NCBI GenBank assembly: GCA_017893485.1
Contig: CM030358.1
Span: forward strand, 251,203,228 to 251,267,227
Direction of reading: 5' to 3'
Source: Hemerocallis citrina
Lineage: Eukaryota > Streptophyta > Magnoliopsida > Asparagales > Asphodelaceae
Length of the DNA stretch: 64,000 nt
A program made the translations under genes and the position numbers. The notes under the pieces are model-generated. The model searched no databases. It had not been told where the DNA came from and saw only the letters and a program-made list of their open reading frames with translations. Positions within the stretch are counted from its first letter, which is position 1. Each line of letters starts with the position of its first letter. Below are positions 49,857-59,914 of this stretch, piece by piece.

Positions 49857-49862
49857 AATAAA
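49857..49862 (+). terminator. Poly(A) signal of antisense gene 2 (element B)
   Basis: AATAAA lies 93 bp after the stop, in a T-rich trailer with repeated CTTGTAAT words. Confidence 0.6.
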
Positions 49863-49919
49863 ATTGGAATCGATTTAATCGTCGTCGTATCGTAGTTGCC
49901 CAATTTTTTCTCTAGTCGT

Positions 49920-50165
49920 GGAGTTGTGGAACCGAGGTTTGAGACTTGGTGTTTTTGACTGGTCTTGACTGCCGAACTTAAGCCCGTAATACGGTCGGTG
50001 GTAAGAACGCTCGGAACGGGTGCCGAACTCAAGCCCGTTATACAGTCGGTGGCAAGAATGCTCGGAGCTGGTGCCGAGGCTTCAGACTTGGGAATACTTT
50101 GGAGATCTTGACTGCCGAACTCAAGCGTGTAATACGGTTGACGGCGAGAACGCTCGGCAACCAAG
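49920..50165. repeat. Diverged units of the 91-bp repeat family
   Basis: Three degraded units share GAGACTTGG, CTTGACTGCCGAAC and AAGAACGCTCGGA with the array at 45070-46085, and then run into the 209-bp dimer array. Confidence 0.7.
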
Positions 50166-51130
50166 TGTTGGAGTCCGAACCATTCAACGGCTGTGGGAGC
50201 AATTCCGAATGGCGAGCTACTTTTAGATCGCTTGGAAGCGAACTTGCAAAGTAGAATCGAGCCAAGTGTTGGACTCCGGAACCATTGTAAGACTAAGGGC
50301 GTGGGAGCAATTCCGAATGGTGAACTACCCCTAGCTCGCTTAGGAGCGAACTTGCGGAGTAGAGTCGAACCAAGTGTTGGACTCCGTACCATTCAACGGC
50401 TGTGGGAGCAATTCCGAATGGCGAGCTACTTCTAGATCGCTTGGAAGCGAACTTGCGAAGTAGAATCGAACCAAGTGTTGGACTCCGGAACCATTGTAAG
50501 ACTAAGGGCGTGGGAGCAATTCCGAATGGTGAACTACCCCTAGCTCGCTTAGGAGCGAACTTGCGGAGTAGAGTCGAACCAAGTGTTGGACTCCGTACCA
50601 TTCAACGGCTGTGGGAGCAATTCCGAATGGCGAGCTACTTCTAGATCGCTTGGAAGCGAACTTGCGAAGTAGAATCGAACCAAGTGTTGGACTCCGAAAC
50701 CATTGTAAGACTAAGGGCGTGGGATCAATTCCGAATGGCGAACTACCCCTAGCTCGCTTAGGAGCGAACTTGCGGAGTAGAGTCGAACCAAGTGTTGGAC
50801 TCCGTACCATTCAACGGCTGTGGGAGCAATTCCGAATGGCGAGCTACTTCTAGATCGCTTGGAAGCGAACTTGCAAAGTAGAATCGAGCCAAGTGTTGGA
50901 CTCCGGAACCATCGTAAGATTAAGGGCGTGGGAGCAATTCTGAATGGCGAACTACCCCTAGCTCGCTTAGGAGCGAACTTGCGGAGTAGAGTCGAACCAA
51001 GTGTTGGACTCCGTACCATTCAACGGCTGTGGGAGCAATTCCGAATGGCGAGCTACTTCTAGATCGCTTGGAAGCGAACTTGCAAAGTAGAATCGAGCCA
51101 AGTGTTGGACTCCGGAACCATCATAAGATT
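50166..51130. repeat. 209-bp dimeric tandem array, about 4.5 dimers
   Basis: CAATTC words recur at 50200, 50308, 50409, 50517, 50618, 50726, 50827, 50935 and 51036, with alternating spacings of 108 and 101 bp. Adjacent monomers differ while every second one is nearly identical, so the unit of amplification is a dimer. Monomers are homologous to the 111-bp repeats of element A. Confidence 0.9.
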
Positions 51131-51296
51131 AAGAAATTAAAAGCAAAGAGATGTAGTAGCAAATACGAAAGAACTTTATTTATTAATATCTAATGATCGG
51201 CCGCTTCTAAAGTTGCTAGCCGTTATTACAATGAAAAAATAAAAGGAAAAATCACTACTAGTAAAGGGAAGGGAATGGTTCGACATCCTGAGTTAC

Positions 51297-54200
51297 TTAG
51301 AGGGGCGTGGTTGCCTTCTCTTGGTATTTCAGAAGATGGTCGGCATTCCAAGTCCTGGGAATCTCCCTGCCTTCGAGATCTTCTAGCTTGTATGCACCCG
51401 AGCGGATCACTTTTGAGATTTTGTACGGTCCCTCCCAATTCGGGGCCAGTTTGCTTTTCTGTCCGGGGAACGAGATGGCCAATTTTCGAAGGACCAGGTC
51501 CCCTTCTTTGAGGTCCGTTGGTCGGACCCTTTTGTTGTATGCCAGTTCGATCCTCCTTCGGTAAGCTTGCTGGCGTATGGCCGCCCTCTCTCGGATTTCA
51601 TCTATCAGATCTAAGCTTGCTCTGAGTTCTCTAGCGTTCTTCTCTTCTTGATAAGCTATCAAACGAGGAGAGGGTATGTCGACTTCTAGGGGGATGATGG
51701 CTTCGGCCCCATAGGTGAGATTAAATGGGCTCTCGCCCGTTGGGGTCCGCTTAGTGGTGCGGTGATTCCAGAGTACGTTCGGCAACTGATCGACCCACAG
51801 TCCTTTGGAACACTTGTCTAATCTTTTCTTGATGCCCGAGAGAATCTGTCGGTTGGCATTCTCTGCTTGGCCATTCGACTGTGGATGGGAGACGGAGGAG
51901 AATCGGTGTTGTATGGAGAGGTCCTCACATAAGGCTCGGAAGGCGGCCCCAGTAAATTGTGTTCCATTATCCGTGACTATGACTCGGGGAACGCCGAACC
52001 GGCAAATCACATTTTTCCAGAAGAATTGAACGACCCTATGCTCGGTGATTGTAGCCAGGGGCTCGGCTTCTATCCATTTAGAGAAATAGTCGACTGCCAC
52101 GACTAGGAACTTTAGCTGCCCGGGGGCTGGAGGAAACGGTCCTAGTAAATCCATCCCCCACATAGCAAAGGGGATCGGACTTGATAGGGAGGTTAGCGGT
52201 GCTTGCGGAAGGCGTCGGATGTCTGCATACTTTTGACAGGAGCTGCACTGCCGAACGTGTCGTTCCGCGTCCCGTAGGAGAGTGGGCCAGTAATATCCAT
52301 AGTTCAACACTTTGCGCGCTAGAGCCCTGGACCCAGAATGAGCTCCGCCGATGCCCTCATGGAGTTCTTGCAGGGCGTAGTCGGCTTGCCTGGGGGAAAG
52401 GCACCTTAGGTAAGGTCGACCATCCACCTGGGTGAAGGAGCGTTTATATAAGATGCCTTCGATTAAAGTAAAATGCTCGGCTCGGGTCCTGATTCTTCGT
52501 GCTTCCCTTGGATCTTCAGGGAGGAGTCCGTCCTTTAAGAATTCGACAATGGGCTTCATCCAGTTGTCTTCGAGGAGGATGTGCAATGTCTCAACGGAGT
52601 CTGGTACTTCGTCCTCTATGCTCGGCTTCAGGAGGACTTCTATCAATACGGTCCGTTCCAGACCTTGAAGGGAAGAGGAGGCTAACTTAGATAAGGCATC
52701 GTCCTGAGCATTTTCTTCTCGGGGGATCCTTTGGATGAGAGCCTCGTCAAACAGTGCCATGAGGGTCTTTACTATGGCCAAGTATTTAATCATTCTATCA
52801 TCGCGGGCTTCATACTCACCGAGGACTTGGTTGACGATCAACTGAGAGTCACTGAAGATCTGTAGCCATTGTGCCCCTGCATTCCGGGCCATTCGAAGTC
52901 CAGCTATTAGTGCCTCGTATTCGGCTTCGTTGTTCGAGGCTTTGAAGTTTATACGGAGGGAATATTGGAGGACAAAGTCATCTGGGCCTGCCAGGATGAC
53001 CCCCGCTCCGCTTCCTTCGTCGCAAGAGGATCCGTCGACATAAACCGTCCATACGGGTGGTCCCTTTATCGCTTGTTCGGAGTCGGGGATAGTTGTTTCC
53101 ACTATGAATTCGGCTAGTGCCTGAGCCTTGATCGCGGTCCGAGGCTGATAGGTTATATCATGTTGGCTCAGCTCGATCGACCACTTCATGAGGCGGCCGG
53201 AAGTCTCAGGCTTGTGAAGGACTTGTTTCAGCGGCTGGTCGGTAAGGACGATTACCGAATGGGACTGGAAGTAGGGTCGGAGTTTTCTCGCGGCCATTAC
53301 TAGGGCATAGGCTATTTTTTCAATCTTCGGGTACCGGAGCTCGGCGTCCCAGAGCACTTTGCTGACATAGTAAATGGGCCTCTGAGCCCTTTCTTCTTCT
53401 CTGACTAAAACTGCGCTGAGCGTCTGTTCGGAAGCTGCAAGGTAGAGGTAGAGTGGTTCGCCGGGTATTGGTTTGCTGAGGAGAGGTGGGTTGACGAGGT
53501 AAGCTTTAAGCTGGTCGAAGGAGTCTTGTTGCTGCTGCCCCCACTCGAATCCTTTAGCCCCCCTGAGGGCTTTGAAGAACGGGAGGCACTTTTCCCCGGA
53601 CTTCGACAGAAAGTGCCCTATGGCGGCTATGCGACCAGTCAATCTCTGAACTTCTTTAACATTTCTGGGAGGGGCCATGTCCAATATGGCCTTGATCTTC
53701 TCCGGATTCACTTCAATTCCTCGTTGGCTAACCATGAAGCCGAGGAACTTGCCTGATGAGACGCCGAACGCACACTTGTTCGGGTTGAGTCTCATATTGT
53801 GCTTCCTCAAGACATCAAACGCTTCTTGGAGGTCAGCCACATGATCAATGCCTCGGATGCTTTTCACCAGCATATCATCGACGTACACTTCCATGTTCCG
53901 GCCAATCTGGGCTTGGAAAACCTTGTTGACGAGGCGTTGGTATGTTGCCCCTGCGTTCTTTAGGCCGAATGGCATGACTCTGTAGCAATAAAGGCCTTGG
54001 TCGGTCACAAAAGATGTCTTAGGGATATCCGGCGGGAACATCCTTATCTGGTTGTAGCCCGAGAAAGCGTCCATGAAGCTTAGGAGCTCATGTCCCGAGG
54101 TTGCGTCAATCAGAGTGTCGATGCTCGGCAGAGGGAAGGGATCTTTGGGACAGGCCTTGTTGAGGTCGGTGAAATCAATGCAAATTCTCCAAGTCCCATT

Positions 54201-55184
54201 GGACTTCTTCACCATTACTACGTTTGACAACCATTCAGGATAGTTTACTTCCTGTATGAATCGGGCCTTTAACAATTTGTCTACTTCTTCTTTGATAGCG
54301 AGCTGACGCTCAGGGGCGAACTTGCGCCTCTTTTGCTGGACTGGTTTGGACCCCGGATCGACGCTCAGGCGGTGGACTAAGAGTTCTTCGGAAATACCAG
54401 GCATATCTGCTGCGGACCACGCGAAGAGGTCTTGATTGGTTCGGATACATTTCACAATATCTGAGTATAGAGCGGACGGAAGGGTCTTGCTTACGAAGAA
54501 CTTGCGGGTTGGCTCTTGTTCAGAGAAGAGCACTTCTTCCAGTTCATCCACCGGCTCGGAGGTCGGTTTTGCAGAGTCTTGAGGAATCTCCAGAGTCTCT
54601 AAGGAGAGGACGGGTCCGAGGGTTGAAGTCATGTAGCATTTCCGGGCCTGCTCCTGATTTCCCCTTACTTCCCCGACCCCGGACCGGGTGGGAAATTTCA
54701 TCTTAAGATGGTATGCTGAGGGGACAGCTTCCAGTGCTGCGAGGCCAGGCCGACCCAAAATGACGTTGTAGGCGGCGGGAACATCCACCACCATGAAGTC
54801 CATCGACTCTGTTCGGGTGGTAGGAGTTTGGCCGGCAGTTACATCGAGGGTGATTACCCCTTCAATAGTTACCGGTACCCCCGTGAACCCATGGAGAGTG
54901 TAGCCGGCGGGCTTGAGTCTGTCTCTGGAGAGCTTTAGGCCTTTAAAAGCGGAGAGGAAGAGGATGTTGACGGAGCTGCCGTTATCTACTAAGATCCTTT
55001 CCACCTTGAAATTTGCCATGTGGAGGCTAATGACGAGTGCGTCACAATGCGGGGTGCGGATTCCTTCTAGATCTTCGTCTGAGAACGTGACAGGCACGCC
55101 GAGGCCCTTGGGAGGAGGTGTGGCTCGGACTGAATTGACTTCCCTGATAAATGCTTTCCGAGAGGAGTTCGAGGAGCCCCCCAT
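51297..55184 (-). CDS. pol: Element B protease-RT-RNase H-integrase, open frame of 1295 codons
   Basis: Residues count from the ATG at 55184, although translation in the element would come from gag. Protease active site DNGSS is at 67-71. RT spans about 260-560 with YVDDM at 434-438. The RT-linked RNase H starts near 580 but has YLAAS where the first catalytic Asp is expected. A second, archaeal-type RNase H at about 710-835 shows VDGSS (Asp717), NEAEYEAL, SDSQL (Asp779) and DDALSKLA (Asp829). Integrase has the zinc region at 942-983 and Asp1012, Asp1072 and Glu1108. The frame ends at 51297 with no stop or shift. Dual RNases H mark the Tat lineage. It is probably not expressed as a whole because gag upstream is broken. 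Confidence 0.93.
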   Translation of the reverse strand: MGGSSNSSRKAFIREVNSVRATPPPKGLGVPVTFSDEDLEGIRTPHCDALVISLHMANFKVERILVDNGSSVNILFLSAFKGLKLSRDRLKPAGYTLHGFTGVPVTIEGVITLDVTAGQTPTTRTESMDFMVVDVPAAYNVILGRPGLAALEAVPSAYHLKMKFPTRSGVGEVRGNQEQARKCYMTSTLGPVLSLETLEIPQDSAKPTSEPVDELEEVLFSEQEPTRKFFVSKTLPSALYSDIVKCIRTNQDLFAWSAADMPGISEELLVHRLSVDPGSKPVQQKRRKFAPERQLAIKEEVDKLLKARFIQEVNYPEWLSNVVMVKKSNGTWRICIDFTDLNKACPKDPFPLPSIDTLIDATSGHELLSFMDAFSGYNQIRMFPPDIPKTSFVTDQGLYCYRVMPFGLKNAGATYQRLVNKVFQAQIGRNMEVYVDDMLVKSIRGIDHVADLQEAFDVLRKHNMRLNPNKCAFGVSSGKFLGFMVSQRGIEVNPEKIKAILDMAPPRNVKEVQRLTGRIAAIGHFLSKSGEKCLPFFKALRGAKGFEWGQQQQDSFDQLKAYLVNPPLLSKPIPGEPLYLYLAASEQTLSAVLVREEERAQRPIYYVSKVLWDAELRYPKIEKIAYALVMAARKLRPYFQSHSVIVLTDQPLKQVLHKPETSGRLMKWSIELSQHDITYQPRTAIKAQALAEFIVETTIPDSEQAIKGPPVWTVYVDGSSCDEGSGAGVILAGPDDFVLQYSLRINFKASNNEAEYEALIAGLRMARNAGAQWLQIFSDSQLIVNQVLGEYEARDDRMIKYLAIVKTLMALFDEALIQRIPREENAQDDALSKLASSSLQGLERTVLIEVLLKPSIEDEVPDSVETLHILLEDNWMKPIVEFLKDGLLPEDPREARRIRTRAEHFTLIEGILYKRSFTQVDGRPYLRCLSPRQADYALQELHEGIGGAHSGSRALARKVLNYGYYWPTLLRDAERHVRQCSSCQKYADIRRLPQAPLTSLSSPIPFAMWGMDLLGPFPPAPGQLKFLVVAVDYFSKWIEAEPLATITEHRVVQFFWKNVICRFGVPRVIVTDNGTQFTGAAFRALCEDLSIQHRFSSVSHPQSNGQAENANRQILSGIKKRLDKCSKGLWVDQLPNVLWNHRTTKRTPTGESPFNLTYGAEAIIPLEVDIPSPRLIAYQEEKNARELRASLDLIDEIRERAAIRQQAYRRRIELAYNKRVRPTDLKEGDLVLRKLAISFPGQKSKLAPNWEGPYKISKVIRSGAYKLEDLEGREIPRTWNADHLLKYQEKATTPL

Positions 55185-57004
55185 TGGACCCCCATGGATG
55201 AGGTGGAGGACTCGCTCTTCCTCGAAGTCTGGCGTCTCTTCTCGTTCCGGACGCTTGTTAGCCCCCCGAGGCGGGGGAGGAGTTCGGTTTGGTCTTTTCT
55301 TACGAACCTAGTCAGCTGCCCTCTCTGGATAAGGGCTTCGATCTCGTTCTTCAGAGCACGGCAATCGCGGGTGTCGTGCCCATGGTCCCGGTGATAACGA
55401 CACCATTTTTCTTTATCTCTTTTTTTGGAGGGAGTGTTCATCCTTGGAGCAGGGGGAATAATACCTTCCTTCTCGACTTCCATCAAAATGGTTGAGACGT
55501 CAGTGGTGAGGGGAGTGAATTTTTCGAACCTGGGGGGAGCTCGGCGCTGGCCGGCATTGTCTTTCTGGAGTTTCTTGGCCCCTTCTTCTTCCGCCCCCTT
55601 CCTCTTAAACCCGGAGGTAGACCCCTCCCAGTTGGGTTGTTGCTCGGCCTCTTCGGCCCGGATATACTTCTCAGTGCGAAGGAGGAGGTCGGAAAAGTCA
55701 TGTGGTGGTTTCTTGGCGAGGGAGGAGCGGAGGTTGGAATTGAGGACATTGGATTGGAATGCCACCGTGGCGACCGACTGGTCGAGGGACGCTATGGTCC
55801 GGGCTTCAGCTGTGAACCTCTTCACGTAATCTCTCAGTTTTTCCCCCTTCTTCTAGTGGAGGTGCAACAGGGAGATGCTGGTCTTCTCAGCCCTTCGGCT
55901 GCTTACAAAATGGGTGATGAAAAGGGTTTCGAACTGCTCGAAGGAGAATATTGAGGCAGGGGTAAGGCGCGAGTACCATTCTCGAGCTGGACCCTTAAGA
56001 GTTGCAGGGAAGGTTTTGCAGAGGAGGGCATCGGAAGCTTGATGAAGAAGCATTAGAGTCTTAAAGCTTTCAATGTGGTCAACGGGATCGGTTTCCCCGG
56101 TGTAAATCTCAAATTGCGGAGGTTTGAAGCCGAACGGGACTGGCGCATCCACAATGGTTCGGGAGAACGGGGGTCGGTTAGGACGTAGGGTCCTTCCCCT
56201 GAGCTCCTCTTCTCGGTTTATCTGACCCAGGCGTCTTTCTACTTCGTGAAGGCGGCGGTTCATGGCGTCATCTCCCCGACGGTAATCTGCCGAGCCTCGA
56301 GACTCGTCTTCGTATGAGGGGGAGCGAGGACTGCGGCGATAGTAACTTCGGGAGCGGCGAGGACTTGGGGTACGCCGGGAGTTGGTAGGAGCGGGCCGAG
56401 GAGAGGGGGACCGTCGGCGAGGGCTTCGGACCGGAGGAGAGGATGGGAGCTTCTGCTCAATAGGATTCTGACGGTGGTTGAGAGCTTGCAGGACGGTCGC
56501 TTGGAACTGCTGGAACTCGGCACGGGTGATCGGTGCCTCATTGTTCCTGGGCTGTTGCCGTCTTGCGGGAGAGTGCCTTCTTCGGTAGTGATCGGGGGAC
56601 TCCTGCCTCCCTCTTCGGATGGGGGACCTCTTGTACTCTCGGCGACGGGGGGATCGCTCATGCTGGCGGGAGGCTTCCTCCCGTGCCCGCTTTTCGTCCA
56701 GATGGCGACGGAGGTCATCATCTTTCCGGCGTTTGTGGGTTGCATTGTGGCGACCAGAGGCTCGGGGATGATGGGAGGCCATAGAGTCAGTGGAGGCGTT
56801 GTGGATGGAGAGGTTCTCTTGGTGAAGAGGCTGTTTCTGAGGGTTGGGACCCTTTGGATCAGGAGGGGGAAGGTTCTGTTGGAGCGGCTCTTCCACGGTA
56901 GGGGGAAGTTGCCCTTGTTGCTGAGCGGGATCAGGAAGGACTTCTTGCTGGTCAGGGTTGGGTATTCGGTTAGACCCCCTTGACCTGACTTTGCGAGGCG
57001 GCAT
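55067..57004 (-). pseudogene. gag: Element B gag, one stop and one frameshift
   Basis: ATG at 57004 (MPPRKVRSRG) lies 51 bp from the primer site. An Arg/Ser/Pro-rich N-terminus (RRRSPSPRPAP; SPRRSRSYYRRSPR) is followed by the gag domain (FKTLMLLHQASDALLCK; LKGPAREWYSRL). TAG at 55853-55855 stands where element A reads Gln. The frame then continues through KWCRYHRDHGHDTRDC, a zinc-finger-like motif, until a small indel near 55295 shifts it; the pol frame resumes before 55184. Element A reads through both places, so both lesions belong to this copy. Confidence 0.9.
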
Positions 57005-57054
57005 GGCTGGCGAAGACCTGTTCTCGGGGAAGAGGAGAGGTCTCTATTCGTTAG

Positions 57055-57074
57055 TTTCCCACAGACGGCGCCAA
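57055..57074 (-). other. Primer-binding site of element B
   Basis: The minus strand reads TTGGCGCCGTCTGTGGGAA, two bases inside the 5' LTR and the same as in element A. An Asp-type tRNA is one candidate for the TGGCGCCG core. Confidence 0.7.
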
Positions 57075-57076
57075 TC

Positions 57077-57735
57077 TGTTGCCGCTAAATTTGGTGTGGG
57101 GGCAAACAGATAGAACTTGTGGATTCTTTGGGAAACTGAATAGAAAACCTGTGTACCTGTTCCGTCGGGCGTCGATCGTCGTTCCCGCCGTGCACCTGCA
57201 AAAAGTGCGAGACACCGGGGTTGTTCCCGGCGACGCACCCTCCGACGCTCAAGTCAGTAATCTAGGGAGACTATGAATGAGCATAAAAACTGGTGAAAGA
57301 TTGATTACCTCTTAATGGAGATGGATGGGGGGTATTTATAGGCGTCTTAGAGAACAGTTTAGGGATGTAATCCGCGTGGCCTGATGTAGAAAATCTACTT
57401 GTAAACAGATTAGGAATGTAATCTGATAAGGTATATTCTTGTAATCAGATAAGGAATTTAATCCCTAAATCCTAGTGAGAAGATTGACATGTATCAGGAC
57501 CGTTGATCAAGATTGATCAGGGATCCTGACTTTATCTGGCTGGATTAGGTGGGCAGCGGGTTAGAACCCGCACCCTCTTGTTAGTGGATCCGCTCCCGGG
57601 TTATTGGGTTCCTGGGGAGAAGACCCAATAGCCATTTTGGACCCTCTTGTAGAGAAATTACCACTTTACCCCTGGGCTTCAAGATCCGTACCTGATTTGG
57701 ACGGTTCTGATTAAACCCCATTTTTAGCCATATCA
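57077..57735 (-). repeat. 5' LTR of element B
   Basis: It is 659 bp, with TATA box at 57333-57340 (TATTTATA on the plus strand), and about 99% identical to the left copy. Confidence 0.95.
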
Positions 57736-57740
57736 GAATC

Positions 57741-58489
57741 CAATACAGTAATTATGTTATGGATCAATGTTGATTAGAAAAATTATTGAGATTGCAGCAA
57801 AAGGAAGTAACTTTAACCAAAATTGAAGTAAAACAGTGAAGTAACTTTAATCAAGATATATGTTTCCTTTTCAGAAACACCCTCAATAAACTTTGGTAAG
57901 GTGCTAATGCTAGTCAGAAAAAGTATAAACATATCTATTGTTTTGAGCTTAGAAGACTTACATCAATCCTTTTAATACAATGCACATGACGAAGCAACCC
58001 CTTTCTGCACGCCTACATGATGGCAACAGATGCTCGCCATAAAAATGGAGCATGGATCAAAAGATATAGTTTAGGACAAAGTTCATCAGCATTGAGAAAC
58101 CACTACAAAGGAAACCATCGAACACAAATAACGTAATTGCTAAGTAGTAGACTTTTACCTTCTATATCTACATTCGTCAGCCATCCAAAATCCATCGACA
58201 AGATAACACCTGAAAGAATGTAATTTGAATGACTAAATTGAATCTAAATAATTCCAAATAATTATAAAGGTCTTTTGAGCATTTTCATAAACACCTCGTG
58301 TAATCGAATTTGGGTTCAGCAAGATGCTTATAGATAATCCCGAACCCAAATTTGAACCTTCCCACATCTATAAGCATCTCACTGAACCCTATATTTCAAA
58401 GATTGGTGTATAAATACCAAATCAAATTAAAAAATTAAAATCCATCCACTTGAGTTCCTTATGCCCCCACCATACAGCAGGCTCCTACA
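57741..58489. other. AT-rich spacer right of element B
   Basis: I see no gene or clear element here. A short inverted pair around 58310-58390 (AAGATGCTTATAGA and TCTATAAGCATCT) could form a small hairpin. Confidence 0.5.
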
Positions 58490-59742
58490 ACTAACATATT
58501 TTCAGTTCATTCATGCATTTTATCAAACAGGATGAGCGCATATAGTAAATAGAGATAAGATTGAAGAATTTAACATGTGAAGATGAAGCCGCACATAATA
58601 AAACCAAAGGATCTTTAGATATTACTCTTAGATTCATCAATATTTTAATCTATTTAGCAAATAATTATACTATATATACAATCCAAAATAAGAGAGGGTG
58701 TTACAACTTGATCAATACCTTAATCTCATATTCTCAATATTCTAAAAAATAATAAATATATAATCCAAAATAAGGGAGGATCTTACAACTTCCTGAATAC
58801 CTTAATCTCGGCTAGGATTTGGGGTATGGCGTACGGCTGCTGTTTGGATTTGGGTGGACTGGCGAACAGCGAACCATTATGGTTGAGTTTTCGTTAGGGA
58901 CGAAGACGAGGATAGGCGAACGGGGATGACTTGTATTTGGGTGGACTGGTGGACGGCAAACGGCGAACGGCGAACGGCGACAGCTTGGATTGGGGCGGAT
59001 TTGCGAACGATGAGCGGTGACGGGTGGGTTTTGGGCGAGGATGGGTTGGGGGAATATGGGGAGAGGAAGAGTTTTTGTGTTTTGTATATTTTTTAATTTT
59101 GTTTTGTTAAGTTAAATGTGTGACTAACATATTTTCAGTTCATTCATGCATTTTATCAAACAGGATGAGCGCATATAGTAAATAGAGATAAGATTGAAGA
59201 ATTTAACATGGGAAGACGAAGCCGCACATAATAAACCAAAGGATCTTTAGACATTACTCTTAGATTCATCAAATATTTTAATCTATTTAGCAAATAATTA
59301 TAGTATATATACAATCCAAAATAAGAGAGGGTGTTACAACTTGATCAATACCTTAATCTCATATTCTCAATATTCTAAAAAATAATAAATATATAATCCA
59401 AAATAAGAGAGGATCTTACAACTTTCTGAATACCTTAATCTCGGCTAGGATTTGGGGTATGGCATACAGCTGCTATTTGAATTTGGGTGGACTGGCGAAC
59501 AGCGAAAGATTAGGTTGAGTTTTGGGTTAGGGACAACGGCAAGGATAGGCGAACGAGGATGACTTGTATTTGGGTGGACTGGTGGACGGCGAACGGCGAC
59601 AGTTTGGATTGGGGCAGATTTGCGAACGGCGAACTGTGACGGGTGGGTTTTGAGCAAGGATGGGTTGGGGGAATTTGGGGAGAGGAAGAGTTTTTTTTGT
59701 TTTGTATATTTTTTAATTTTGTTTTGTTAAGTTAAAGGTGTG
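58490..59742. repeat. 633-bp tandem duplication
   Basis: Unit 1 (58490-59122) and unit 2 (59123-59742) both start ACTAACATATTTTCAGTTCA and end GTTTTGTTAAGTTAAA. They differ by scattered substitutions and by the copy number of a GCGAACG minisatellite. Minus-strand short frames here are not convincing genes. Confidence 0.85.
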
Positions 59743-59914
59743 GTTTGCACATGGTAAGATAAGTTTGAACTCCTACTTTTGCTCTCCTTTCTCTATTTCA
59801 AAATAGAGAAAGGAGGGAGGGGGTAGTCCTATTAGCTTAAGATATAATATAATTTGTGAGATTTAATCTGTATAAAATTGATTGACTGATTGATTAGTTT
59901 TTTGTAAGAATATA

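Larger units (their letters stand above)
43952..57735 (-). mobile_element. Element B: complete Tat-lineage Ty3/gypsy retrotransposon
   Basis: It is 13,784 bp with target duplication GAATC (43947-43951 and 57736-57740). LTRs (43952-44611 and 57077-57735) differ at about seven positions. Gag, protease, RT, RNases H and integrase are on the minus strand; a two-gene spliced module is on the plus strand between pol and the 3' LTR, bounded by tandem arrays on both sides. Its protease-to-integrase frame is open. gag has one stop and a downstream frameshift, and each antisense gene has one break. Confidence 0.97.

Noticed and set aside
50193..51062. Repeated 80-residue frames on the plus strand
   Set aside because: They follow the 209-bp array, which changes frame from unit to unit; similarity is due to the repeat and not to a protein family.
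59445..59657. Pro/Val-rich minus-strand frame as a host protein
   Set aside because: It derives from the GCGAACG-containing tandem duplication and is not kept in the other unit at the same length.
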